A DNA stretch of 64,000 nucleotides from the NCBI GenBank assembly GCA_964513925.1, contig CAZENR010000003.1, positions 1 to 64,000 of the forward strand, read 5' to 3'. Within the stretch, counting starts at the first letter, position 1. Every line of letters begins with the position of its first letter. The notes under the pieces are model-generated. The model did no database searches, had not been told where the DNA came from, and saw nothing but the letters and a program-made list of their open reading frames with translations. The position numbers and the translations under genes were made by a program. Shown here piece by piece: positions 43,124-52,320 of the stretch. The DNA comes from DAORHV01 sp964513925. GTDB lineage: Bacteria; Patescibacteriota; Gracilibacteria; Peribacterales; Peribacteraceae.

Positions 43124-44518
43124 TTACTTCTCCTGAATGGTGTAAGCGCAACGATCACACTTGCGGAAGGTTTTGCCGCCTTGGTGGATTTCGATCAGCG
43201 TTCCCTTGCGGCATTCCGGACACAGGTTACCGCTCATGAAGCTTGGCACTGCAAACTGCACCTTGGGACCGCCGTGCTCGCGAATGCATGCGGAACGCGG
43301 ATGGTCGCGTAGCTTCTGCAGAACCTTGGCTTCAATCTGGCGGATGCGCTCGCGAGTAACGTTGAACTCCTTGCCCACCTCTTCCAGCGTGTGGCCAATA
43401 CCATCCTTGAGACCGAAGCGCATTTCGATAATCTTGCGCTCTCTCGGAGTCAGGTATTCCAACATGGCATGGACGTTCTCCTTGCGCAGCTGGCGGTTGG
43501 TTGCATCGAAGGGGTTCACCGCCTCTTCATCCTCAATGAAGTCACCAAGCTTGCTGTCCTCCTCGGAGCCAACCGGAGCCTCGAGCGAAATGATGTCCTG
43601 CGAAATCTTCTGGATGTGGCGAACTTTCTTGATATCCATTTCCATTTCCACCGCAAGTTCCTCCACGGTTGGCTCACGACCCAGTTCCTGCACCAGGCGA
43701 CGCTGAGTGTGAGTGAGCTTGTTAATCGTCTCGACCATGTGCACCGGAATGCGGATGGTGCGGGCCTGGTCGGCAATGGCACGGGTAATCGCCTGGCGGA
43801 TCCACCAGGTGGCGTAGGTCGAAAACTTAAAGCCGCGCTCGGGGTCGAACTTTTCCACCGCACGGAACAACCCGATGTTGCCTTCCTGGATCAAATCCAG
43901 GAACGATAACCCGCGTCCGATGTACTTTTTGGCAATGGAAACGACAAGACGCAGGTTGGCCTCTGCCAACTGCTGCTTGGCGGAAGCATCGCCCTTGCGA
44001 ATGCGGCGGGCCAGCTCAACTTCCTTGCGAGCATCGATAAGCGGCACGCGTCCGATTTCGGACAGGTACATGCGCACCGAGTCGTTGGAAATTTCGAGCA
44101 AGTCGACCTCGCGCTCCTTGCGGCGCTTTTTCTCGGCAGCACTCTGCTTGTCATCTTTAATGCGGATGCCGGCAGTGGCAACCACCTCGAGTGATTCATC
44201 GTCGCTATCGGCTGCGGTAATGGCACCGCCCGCGCCCTCCTGGTCTTGCTGTGCCGGAGACTCGCCTTTGTGCTTTCGCTGCCAGATGAGCGTGTCTTTC
44301 ACGTCGATGACGTCGATACCAAGATCCATGAACAGCGTGTAGACGCTGTCCAGGAGATCGACATTCTCTTCGGCGTTGGGAACGGCGCGGAGCACCTCCT
44401 GGTGGGTGACGTAACGCTGCTCGCGGCCCTTCTTCACCAAATGCTTAACCTCATCTGGAAAGGCCTTCATGTCTTTGTCCGAAGGCTGATGGATGAAACT
44501 GCGTGGGTGGGATGCCAT
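43124..44518 (-). CDS. rpoD: Primary sigma factor (sigma-70) with C-terminal zinc ribbon
   Basis: 464 residues. Region 1.1-like N-terminus, region 1.2/2 (SVRMYLSEIG, ARRIRKGD, FSTYATWWIRQAITRAIADQ), region 3 and region 4 (LTPRERKIIEMRFGL, then the -35-reading helix EEVGKEFNVTRERIRQIEAK). After region 4 the usual sigma ends. Here about 50 extra residues follow, with C433-x2-C436 and C454-x2-C457 forming a zinc-ribbon pattern. It sits downstream of dnaG as in the classical macromolecular-synthesis operon but has its own TATCCT -10 near 44532. Confidence 0.95.
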   Translation of the reverse strand: MASHPRSFIHQPSDKDMKAFPDEVKHLVKKGREQRYVTHQEVLRAVPNAEENVDLLDSVYTLFMDLGIDVIDVKDTLIWQRKHKGESPAQQDQEGAGGAITAADSDDESLEVVATAGIRIKDDKQSAAEKKRRKEREVDLLEISNDSVRMYLSEIGRVPLIDARKEVELARRIRKGDASAKQQLAEANLRLVVSIAKKYIGRGLSFLDLIQEGNIGLFRAVEKFDPERGFKFSTYATWWIRQAITRAIADQARTIRIPVHMVETINKLTHTQRRLVQELGREPTVEELAVEMEMDIKKVRHIQKISQDIISLEAPVGSEEDSKLGDFIEDEEAVNPFDATNRQLRKENVHAMLEYLTPRERKIIEMRFGLKDGIGHTLEEVGKEFNVTRERIRQIEAKVLQKLRDHPRSACIREHGGPKVQFAVPSFMSGNLCPECRKGTLIEIHQGGKTFRKCDRCAYTIQEK

Positions 44519-44611
44519 AGTACGGGGTCAGAGGATAGAGGCAGAACACCCAGGTGGCAAGCCGAGAAATTCACTCGTCGACGCGTTGCACACCGCGGAT
44601 GATGCGGATAC

Positions 44612-46369
44612 TTAAGAACTCATCTTGGAAAGCTTCATCACTTGCTGGTACTTGGTGAGTAACCGGACTTCTTCGTCGGCACGACCAACTCTGCGTGCCT
44701 CTTTCAATTCCACGATGATTTCCTGCTGTTTACGCACCATGAATTCGCGGTTGGAGGCAGCGCAAAGTTTTTTCATCTCGCGTGCAGCAACGGTATCCGA
44801 CCAGAGACCGAAGTTCTCTTCGCAGTACAAGCTCAGCACGCCGAATTGCTCTCGAATGACCGGATCGATGGAGAGACCTGCAGCAAACGTCTCGAGCAAC
44901 GTGTCTTCGGCGCACACGGACAACTGCGAACGCAGTGTCTCCCAGCCGGGCTCTTCGCCTGGAATAAGCTCATTCAGGAGGATTCTTGTTCGTGGATACA
45001 TTGCAGCCAGCCCTATACAAAGCTGAAACTTTGAAAATGGCGTTGAAGAAATTTCCGGAGAAGATTCTGCCTTTTTTGCTACTGTTAGGGCTCCAGATCT
45101 CCATGATCTGAAGTCGGATTCAACTTCCGACATACGTGATTGCAACACATCGCTCAATTGCTCCAAGTATGTCCTGAGCTCCACGGCAGTGGGCAGGGCA
45201 CTAAGTAGCGGAAAGATTCCATCGGCTATTTTCAGCTTCGTCTGGGGCTGAAGCCTATCTGGTAGTTGCCGATATCTTTCCAGTAATGCATCGATAAATC
45301 CTACACTCCTGCTCGTCACGATATCTTTGAAGAGAGCTGCATCTTGCTGCACTAACTCATCGGGATCCTTTGCCGGAATGGAAACCGAGTGCACCTTGGC
45401 ATGGGCTTTGGATAAGAGCTGGAACGCACGGTTTGCAGCCTGCTGACCGGCAGCATCTTGATCTAGGCACAATATGACCGTGTCTACGTAACGCTTTAGC
45501 AAACGTACATGGTCTTCTGTCAGCGCCGTACCGCTTACTGCCACGACATTTTTTACACCGGCCTTGTGTGCTGCAACCACGTCGAAATACCCTTCTACCA
45601 ACAAGACACTCCTGTGTTGGCGAATGGCCTCTCGCGCCTGGTGTAGCCCGTAAAGCACGGTGGATTTGTGGTATAGCGGTCCGTCGGGACTATTGACGTA
45701 CTTTGCATCGCTCTCTCCCATGGCACGGCCGCCAAAACCGATGATCTTGCCCTGGGCGTCACCGATGGGAAACATGATGCGGTTTCTGAATCTGTCATAC
45801 ATCCTCTCCTCAGAAAGCTCCTTCTGCACTCCAAGGCCGGCACCGGCGATTTCGGTTCGGCTGAATCCTTCTTTGAGTAAATGCTCGTAGGTCGAAGAAA
45901 ATGAATCCGGTGCATAGCCGATACCAAATGATTCCAGCAATGTATCGTCCACTCCTCGCCTGCGTACGTAGTCCATTGCCACCGGAGTTGCCACAAGCTG
46001 CTTACGGTAAAAAGCCTGCGCCGCCTCCAGGCATTCGCGCATGCGTTCTTTGGCATCTTTCTCGACCTTGAACGAAGAGCGATCTCGATCTTTGGGCAGC
46101 TCCACGCCGGTTTTGTCGGCCAACATGCGCACTGCAGTGGGGAAATCCACGCCTTCTATGCGCTGGAAGAATGAGAAGATATCTCCACCGCTCTGGCAGG
46201 CGAAACAGTAAGCTATCCCCTTATCGGGGGACACGAGTAGGCTAGGCTTCTTATCGTTGTGGAACGGACAAAGACACACGTAATTCCTACCCTTCTTCTG
46301 AAGCTGGCAATACTGAGCAACCAATTGCTCTATCGGTAGCCGGGCGCGGATATCTTCCTTCACATCCAT
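44612..46369 (-). CDS. dnaG: DNA primase
   Basis: 585 residues. N-terminal CHC2 zinc finger (CPFH at about 35-38 and CFAC at about 56-59), the RNA polymerase core with LPKDR and the FGGRAM segment, TOPRIM domain (LLVEGYFDVVAAHKAG, CLDQDAAGQQAA), then a helical C-terminal region for DnaB binding. Makes RNA primers at the replication fork. Promoter TATACT ends nine bases before the ATG. Confidence 0.97.
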   Translation of the reverse strand: MDVKEDIRARLPIEQLVAQYCQLQKKGRNYVCLCPFHNDKKPSLLVSPDKGIAYCFACQSGGDIFSFFQRIEGVDFPTAVRMLADKTGVELPKDRDRSSFKVEKDAKERMRECLEAAQAFYRKQLVATPVAMDYVRRRGVDDTLLESFGIGYAPDSFSSTYEHLLKEGFSRTEIAGAGLGVQKELSEERMYDRFRNRIMFPIGDAQGKIIGFGGRAMGESDAKYVNSPDGPLYHKSTVLYGLHQAREAIRQHRSVLLVEGYFDVVAAHKAGVKNVVAVSGTALTEDHVRLLKRYVDTVILCLDQDAAGQQAANRAFQLLSKAHAKVHSVSIPAKDPDELVQQDAALFKDIVTSRSVGFIDALLERYRQLPDRLQPQTKLKIADGIFPLLSALPTAVELRTYLEQLSDVLQSRMSEVESDFRSWRSGALTVAKKAESSPEISSTPFSKFQLCIGLAAMYPRTRILLNELIPGEEPGWETLRSQLSVCAEDTLLETFAAGLSIDPVIREQFGVLSLYCEENFGLWSDTVAAREMKKLCAASNREFMVRKQQEIIVELKEARRVGRADEEVRLLTKYQQVMKLSKMSS

Positions 46370-46427
46370 GGGAGGGTGAGTATAACGCCGAGGCTACAAG
46401 ACAGAAAGGGCAGAGTCTCAGGAAAAC

Positions 46428-47882
46428 TTATGAAAACATACGGACAACTTCCCGAGGCAGGCGGTTGAGCACCTTGCCCTGCTTGAGCATACCCCTGCCA
46501 ATGATGACGTCATGCCCCGACGGGTGACGCATGGAAAACAGCAGGTCTCCGTGGCCGGCGTCATCGATATGCAGGTCTTTTCCGCCAAGCACCTGCAATA
46601 CGGAGTTGGAATCGAGAAGTCTTACATGCTGTTTAGCCCTATTGCCACGCAAAGTAGCCATTTCGTGAGATAGCCGAACCAATCCGTAATCCGTGGGTTT
46701 GCCAAAGGGCATGCCTGCCAGGTACGGAGCCGTTGGCATGCGGAAAGAAAGTGCATCTTGAGTGAGAATCTGTAAGGATTCCTTGGATTGATATAATTCC
46801 TCATTTTCCTCTACCATTAGGGCTGAATACCAATCTTCTAATCCAGAAATCCACTCCTTACGCCTGGCTTTAGGTAAAATTTCATACGGCGAGCGCACGC
46901 ACTCCCTGGCTTCCGGATGACGCGTTGGAGCCCGTTTTACAAGCACTGCGGAAAAGAAACCTTCGGTGTCGTATGTCTGCGGCCAAAGGCGGAACGCAGG
47001 GAACCTGGTTGGAGCTTGGATCCATTGTTGTACCTTTGCAGATTCATCCAAAGCTTTCTTGAGATCTATCTTCAGATCTGGAGTGGGGTCTATTATCTCT
47101 ATTTGATCACTATATTTGTTCAGTATTGAGCCCAAGACAGCCTCATTTTCCTCGGGTGTTAATGTGCAAGTTGAGTAGACGATTCTCCCGCCAACTTTTG
47201 TGGCATCGATGGCAGATTCCAGCAGCTCCAGCTGCAACCTGGACATCTTGCCAATGTTATCGTCTGAACAGTACACCAATGCATCGGAATCCTTACGTGC
47301 TGTTCCTTGGGCGGTGCATGGAGCATCGCACAGCACCCGGTCAAACCGCTCAGTCATGTTTCGGGCAAACCATTGGCCCACCTTCTTCGTCACCAGTACG
47401 TTTATTACCCCGGCACGCTGAAGGTTGGACACCAGGGCCCACAAACGCTTTTCTTGTACATCATTTGCTACAAGAACTCCCTGGTTTTGCATGCGCGCAG
47501 CTATCTGTGTGGTCTTGCTGCCGGGAGCCGAACTCATGTCCAATATAGCTTCGCCTGGCTTGGGGTCCAGTAAGGCTACCGGGAGCATACTGGCTGCCTC
47601 TTGCATGTACGTGTGGCCAAGGACATGGAGTAAATCCTTCCCAAGTGCCTCCTCGCGGTTCTCGCGGTCTACAAAATACCCTTCACTGCACCACGGCACG
47701 GACTCAAGTTTCCATTCCCTGGATGTTCCCCAGATACGGAAGTCTTCGACAGATGATTTTAACGTATTAACACGCTTTGATTTTCTCAAAGGTATGTCGC
47801 TTATACGCTTCAATTCTACGACGTCCGTTACTGCCGAGTAGCGATCGAATGGGTGCGGTTTCACTCTGCGAGCATGCAGCAA
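46428..47882 (-). CDS. NOL1/NOP2/Sun family RNA m5C methyltransferase
   Basis: About 480 residues. SAM motif I (ILDMSSAPGSKTTQ), motif IV with the catalytic-cycle Cys (CDAPCTAQG) and motif VI with the nucleophilic Cys (YSTCTLTPEENE) are all present. The C-terminal 150 residues look like the RsmF/YebU-type extension with a PUA-like fold. It methylates cytosine in rRNA, probably 16S. The start is unclear: TTG at 47882 or GTG at 47864; no in-frame ATG precedes the homology. Confidence 0.9.
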   Translation of the reverse strand: MLHARRVKPHPFDRYSAVTDVVELKRISDIPLRKSKRVNTLKSSVEDFRIWGTSREWKLESVPWCSEGYFVDRENREEALGKDLLHVLGHTYMQEAASMLPVALLDPKPGEAILDMSSAPGSKTTQIAARMQNQGVLVANDVQEKRLWALVSNLQRAGVINVLVTKKVGQWFARNMTERFDRVLCDAPCTAQGTARKDSDALVYCSDDNIGKMSRLQLELLESAIDATKVGGRIVYSTCTLTPEENEAVLGSILNKYSDQIEIIDPTPDLKIDLKKALDESAKVQQWIQAPTRFPAFRLWPQTYDTEGFFSAVLVKRAPTRHPEARECVRSPYEILPKARRKEWISGLEDWYSALMVEENEELYQSKESLQILTQDALSFRMPTAPYLAGMPFGKPTDYGLVRLSHEMATLRGNRAKQHVRLLDSNSVLQVLGGKDLHIDDAGHGDLLFSMRHPSGHDVIIGRGMLKQGKVLNRLPREVVRMFS

Positions 47883-48003
47883 CGACGTGCAAGTCGCAAT
47901 GTAAAAGCATATGGGAATACAGTCTGGAGATGATGAGAAAGTTGACTCAAGGCAAAAAGCCTAGTTTTCTATTCATTACAATTTCCCTTACATCGTCTTC
48001 ATC

Positions 48004-48294
48004 ATGCCCATGGAACACACTCCAGATTGCTACGACGTTGCCACCGAATCCGTTGGCCAACTGTTACAGGCAATAGAACATGGTGCCGAGACCGATCCGG
48101 CATTGGACAATGCGCTAACGGAGCTGAGTGCGCTGGGCGTACTCGGCGACCCGATAGACACACACCAACGCGGAGTGGTATTCCTGCGTATTGCCTCACT
48201 ACTGGAAGGCCACCGAACAATAGGACCCATGATTGAGGCAGCGCTCAAAGATGAAGACAGAGCGCGTGCAGCATATTTTGCTACCATGAACTAA
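48004..48294 (+). CDS. Small helical protein, first gene of an unrecognised operon
   Basis: 96 residues, soluble, predicted all-helical, acidic; no family recognised. An alternative ATG two codons in (48010) is possible. Its TAA overlaps the next ATG by one base (TAATG), which points to coupled translation. A TTGACT lies about 50 bases upstream, with weak -10 candidates. Confidence 0.65.
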   Translation: MPMEHTPDCYDVATESVGQLLQAIEHGAETDPALDNALTELSALGVLGDPIDTHQRGVVFLRIASLLEGHRTIGPMIEAALKDEDRARAAYFATMN

Positions 48295-49025
48295 TGTCGC
48301 AGGTCGGTCTTTCCATGGCCGGCGCGAAGGGACTAGTAGATGCCATGCGCGAACTGCAGCAGTTGCCAAGGCGCGACAAAGTACCGGACGACCTGCTATC
48401 GCTGGACTTCCCTCAGCGCAAGCCGTTTGGAAGGGTTGTGACATCGGCAATGGTGCGCAACCACGAGCGAGTGTTATCGCTCATCGGCGAACCCGAAGGC
48501 ATTCGCGAGCAGCTTAACGAAATAAGAATGCAAACACCGGATGCCCTGGCACGAATTGGCATCGTGTTGTCGTCGTACATTTTGCACGACGTCGCTGAGG
48601 CCGACAGGTATGCATTTGTGAAGGATGTACGCAGGGCATGCCCAAAAGCGTCGTTGGCAATTGCCGATTACACCATGCAAGGCATGCAACAAACAGATGC
48701 ACTGGAACTGTTTACTGCCGATTTGGAGCAGCTGCGCATGCGAGAAAAAGGTAAAGATGTGTATCTGGAAGAACACATGCGGCTTACCTACAGAGGCATA
48801 GGACTACTGCTATCGCAGCAATTCAACTACGTACGAGGAGTGCAGCTTCCGGGAGCGCGCGCCGTGCTTGTTGGAAGTCCTGCGGATTTGTGGCAAGACG
48901 CACAGCAAACACTCTGGCGCGAGTTTCACGAGACGACCGATGCAGACCCAATGCTGGCAGCGCAGTTCGGATTGGCATCCGATACGGTAACCGAACAGCC
49001 TGCCGCCACATCGCTCTTGCTCTAA
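48294..49025 (+). CDS. Methyltransferase-like protein lacking a clear SAM motif I
   Basis: 243 residues. The middle part (IGIVLSSYILHDV ... ACPKASLAIADYTMQG) resembles the second half of a class I methyltransferase and the matching region of the next gene (ITLSYVLCSM ... HPSAELLIVDYLLKG). The glycine-rich SAM loop is not visible in its N-terminal half, so it may be an inactive partner. Function unknown. Confidence 0.6.
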   Translation: MSQVGLSMAGAKGLVDAMRELQQLPRRDKVPDDLLSLDFPQRKPFGRVVTSAMVRNHERVLSLIGEPEGIREQLNEIRMQTPDALARIGIVLSSYILHDVAEADRYAFVKDVRRACPKASLAIADYTMQGMQQTDALELFTADLEQLRMREKGKDVYLEEHMRLTYRGIGLLLSQQFNYVRGVQLPGARAVLVGSPADLWQDAQQTLWREFHETTDADPMLAAQFGLASDTVTEQPAATSLLL

Positions 49026-49030
49026 GTCAC

Positions 49031-49735
49031 ATGTTTTTTGGTAGAAAAGCCGCTGTCGGGATTACGCCTATGGGACAGCCATCGTGCGCGCCTGAGGAAA
49101 AATATGTGGAAGGAAGGCACATGGAAGCCTTTCAACGGATGCAGAAACTCTACGCCGACCGGTTTAACAACGTGCGCGGACTGAATGGGGTTCTGGATGT
49201 ACTGGATTTCGGCAGCGGTAACGAGGGTGTTTCCAGGTGCATTAGCGAACCTCTGCTTGCAACACACGACCGGCTGTGGCTGTACGATCCATATACAACC
49301 ATTACGCCGCCGCTCAACGCGAAGACAAGTATTGTTACAGATGCGGATGTGTACGGACGGCACCGAAGGTGGTACTCCATCATCACCTTGTCGTATGTGC
49401 TGTGCAGCATGGAGCCGGATGCAGCCGTAGATGTGGTACGACTGCTGCGCGCAGAACATCCTTCCGCAGAGCTGCTCATTGTCGATTACCTCCTGAAGGG
49501 CCGAGAGCATTTGGTAGATGCACTGAATGCAGACGAGGAATTGCAGTGGAGAAGTGCATTGGGAACAGCCGAATTCATACGCTCCAGAACCCGCTACGAC
49601 ATCCAGGAGCTGACCAAGATGTTACGGAATGCACAAGTTCCATGCACGAAGAACGATATACGTCCGCTGGACTCCAAAGGTATCCGTGGGGCAGTTGTCG
49701 TGGAGCCACTGGAACATGGAATAGTGGCCTACTGA
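49031..49735 (+). CDS. Class I SAM methyltransferase-like protein
   Basis: 234 residues. LDVLDFGSGNEG near residue 55 fits SAM motif I and LWLYDPY fits motif II; strand 4 (ITLSYVLCSM) and strand 5 (ELLIVDYLLKG) follow. Third gene of the operon, five bases after the previous stop. The pairing with a degenerate relative suggests a heteromeric enzyme, but the substrate is unknown. Convergent with leuS, two bases apart. Confidence 0.65.
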   Translation: MFFGRKAAVGITPMGQPSCAPEEKYVEGRHMEAFQRMQKLYADRFNNVRGLNGVLDVLDFGSGNEGVSRCISEPLLATHDRLWLYDPYTTITPPLNAKTSIVTDADVYGRHRRWYSIITLSYVLCSMEPDAAVDVVRLLRAEHPSAELLIVDYLLKGREHLVDALNADEELQWRSALGTAEFIRSRTRYDIQELTKMLRNAQVPCTKNDIRPLDSKGIRGAVVVEPLEHGIVAY

Positions 49736-49737
49736 CA

Positions 49738-52191
49738 CTATGCAGCAACCAGGCTGACCAGCTTTCCCTTTACGTAAATTTCCTTCTTCGGCGGCTTACC
49801 GCCTAGGAATTTTTGTACGTTTGGGTCTGTCTTTGCCTTGGCGATGATATCGGACTCGGTTGCATCCGCAGCTACCTCGATGCTGCCACGAACTTTTCCG
49901 TTGACCTGCACGACAATAGTGAGCGTGGATTGCACCAAGTATGCTGCATCGAACTTGGGCCACGACTGATCCATGGCAAAACCCTTGCCACCGAGGAATT
50001 CCCACAGCTCTTCAGAAAGGTGTGGAGCCAAGGGCGAGAGCATAAGCGCTATGGCCTTGGCGGTGGAGAGCGAGACGAACTTCTTGGATTCCAACACATT
50101 GAGCAATTCCATCAGAGTGGAAATGGCCGTATTGAAATGGAGCTTCTCAATATCTTCGGCGACTTTCTTTATGCTCTTATGCAAGGCGTGCAACACGTCT
50201 TCATCGTCCAGCTCAAGATCTTTCGATGTCTGCTCGGTAACGACTTTGAATACGCGCTGCACAAAACGATCTGTACCCTTAATGCCGGTGTCACTCCAGT
50301 CGCCGCCGTCGGTAAACGGACCCATGAACATGAGATAGAGACGGAACACATCCGAGCCATGACGTTCTACAAACTCGTCTGGGCTTACCACGTTGCCCTT
50401 ACTCTTACTCATTTTGGCACCCTGATTGGTTATGAGTCCTTGATGAACAAGTTTTTTGAACGGCTCTGAATGCTGCATGTAGCCAAAATCTTTAAGTGCC
50501 ATCATGACAAATCGAGCATAGATAAGGTGCATGCAAGCATGCTCCGGACCGCCTATGTACATGTCTACGGGCATCCAATCTTTTTCGGTTTTTACATCAA
50601 TAAGCTCCGTCATTCCCGGGTGCTCTGCAAGCGGGCGCTGCTGGTGACCAGCCAGATACATCAGGTAGTAGAAGCTGGAGCACACAAAGGTGTCCATGGT
50701 GTCGTACTCCGGAGTCCAGCCCTTGCCAAAGAGCTTTTCGGTACGTTCCTTGAACTCCTTGCTCTGCCGAAGCGGCGACTCTCCGGTGGGCTTGAATTCC
50801 ACATCGGTAGGCAGCGTCCACGGCAAGTGCTCTTCAGGAACCGGGTGGGCATTGCCTTGGGGGTCGTACACCACCGGAATGGGGGCACCCCAGTAGCGCT
50901 GCCGGCTTACCAGCCAATCGCGCAGGCGGTAGTTGATTTGGCGACGTCCATAGCCCTTCTTGACGATAAAGTTGATGATGTCTTCCCTGACTTCGCCCCA
51001 TTTTCGACCGGCGAATTCCTCGGGTAACTGCAGCACTCCTTGCGGGTCTTTGGTATAACAATAATCCAGGTTTCGCACTTTTTCTGCCTCGATAGGATCG
51101 GCAGGGAACATGACTGGGCGCAACGGGATGCCGTACTTTTTTGCAAATGCGAAGTCGCGCTCGTCGTGGGTGGAGCAGCTGACAATGCCAGTGCCGTACT
51201 CCATAACGACAAAAGAGGCTACCCAGATGGGTAAATCACCCATGCCGAACGGATTCTCCACGGCTCGCCCAGTATCAATGCCTTCTACATCCTCCTGGAA
51301 ATCGAAGCGCTTGGCGGCCTTCTTCTTCTTAATGCGATCGACAAATTCCAGCACTGACTTCTCGTGCTTCGTGCCTCTCACCAGCTCGGTTACCAGCGGG
51401 TGCTCGGGCGCAATGACCACGAACGTTTGCGCTTTGAACGTCTGGGGAATGGAATCGTACACCTCAAAGGAGATATCCATGCCTTTCACCTTCATGGAGA
51501 AGTTGACGCCCTCGCTGCGGTCTATCCAGTTGCGCTGCATCAGTTTGGTTTTTTCCGGCCAGTCCAAATCCTGCAAGCCGTCCAGAAGTTGCTGTGCGTA
51601 CTTGGTAATCTGCCAGTACCACTGTTCAAGTGCTTTTTGCACGACATCGCTGCTGCAGCGTTCACATTTCCCCTCCCAAACCTGCTCGTTGGCAAGGACC
51701 GTTTGGCACTTGGGACAGAAGTTTACGTTGCCCTGCTTTTTGTACGCCAGCCCGTGCTTGAACATTTCCAGGAATAGCCACTGCGTCCAACCGTAATACT
51801 CGGGCTGCGAAGTGTTTACCATCTTGCTCCAGTCGTACATGCAACCTATGCGCTTGAGCTGCTTGATCATGGTTTTGACGTTGGTCGCAATGGATTCATT
51901 CGGGTGGATGCCGGTCTTGATGGCATAGTTTTCGGCAGGAAGGCCGAAGGCATCGAATCCCATAGGGCTAAAGACCGTACGACCTTTCATCCGCTGGAAA
52001 CGCGCATAGCTGTCTGCCGGTGCGAAGTTATACCAGTGACCCACGTGCAACTTGTCTCCACTGGGATACGGGAACATCACCATGGAATAGAATTTATCCT
52101 TCGCGTTGCGCAAGTCGACGGTGAAGGCTTGTGCATCTTCCCAGTTCTTCTGCCACTTCGCTTCGGTGGCCGAGGGTTCGTACTTTGGCAT
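49738..52191 (-). CDS. leuS: Leucyl-tRNA synthetase
   Basis: 817 residues, class I synthetase. HIGH-type PYPSGDKLHVGHWYN near residue 40, zinc-binding CPKCQ and CERC pairs, the CP1 editing domain (about 220-410), KMSKSKGN near residue 575, the anticodon-binding helical bundle and a short C-terminal domain. Start ATG at 52191 with a TAGGAT -10 six bases upstream, thus leaderless. Confidence 0.97.
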   Translation of the reverse strand: MPKYEPSATEAKWQKNWEDAQAFTVDLRNAKDKFYSMVMFPYPSGDKLHVGHWYNFAPADSYARFQRMKGRTVFSPMGFDAFGLPAENYAIKTGIHPNESIATNVKTMIKQLKRIGCMYDWSKMVNTSQPEYYGWTQWLFLEMFKHGLAYKKQGNVNFCPKCQTVLANEQVWEGKCERCSSDVVQKALEQWYWQITKYAQQLLDGLQDLDWPEKTKLMQRNWIDRSEGVNFSMKVKGMDISFEVYDSIPQTFKAQTFVVIAPEHPLVTELVRGTKHEKSVLEFVDRIKKKKAAKRFDFQEDVEGIDTGRAVENPFGMGDLPIWVASFVVMEYGTGIVSCSTHDERDFAFAKKYGIPLRPVMFPADPIEAEKVRNLDYCYTKDPQGVLQLPEEFAGRKWGEVREDIINFIVKKGYGRRQINYRLRDWLVSRQRYWGAPIPVVYDPQGNAHPVPEEHLPWTLPTDVEFKPTGESPLRQSKEFKERTEKLFGKGWTPEYDTMDTFVCSSFYYLMYLAGHQQRPLAEHPGMTELIDVKTEKDWMPVDMYIGGPEHACMHLIYARFVMMALKDFGYMQHSEPFKKLVHQGLITNQGAKMSKSKGNVVSPDEFVERHGSDVFRLYLMFMGPFTDGGDWSDTGIKGTDRFVQRVFKVVTEQTSKDLELDDEDVLHALHKSIKKVAEDIEKLHFNTAISTLMELLNVLESKKFVSLSTAKAIALMLSPLAPHLSEELWEFLGGKGFAMDQSWPKFDAAYLVQSTLTIVVQVNGKVRGSIEVAADATESDIIAKAKTDPNVQKFLGGKPPKKEIYVKGKLVSLVAA

Positions 52192-52197
52192 GGCGGT

Positions 52198-52203
52198 ATC
52201 CTA
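52198..52203 (-). promoter_or_regulatory. leuS -10 box TAGGAT, leaderless spacing
   Basis: Minus-strand TAGGAT followed by six bases and the ATG at 52191. Confidence 0.5.
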
Positions 52204-52303
52204 GTGCGTCTAGGTATCGTGCGCCAGTAGATGCCATGTGCCACGGGATAGGCGACGCCACGTGCTCGTAAGAAGTAGTGAGCGCAACTTTTCAGAAACC
52301 TGC

Positions 52304-52309
52304 TACACT
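52304..52309 (+). promoter_or_regulatory. der extended -10 TGCTACACT
   Basis: TACACT with an upstream TGC ends 11 bases before the ATG at 52321. The predicted leader is about four bases. Confidence 0.5.
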
Positions 52310-52320
52310 GCCGCAGTTCC

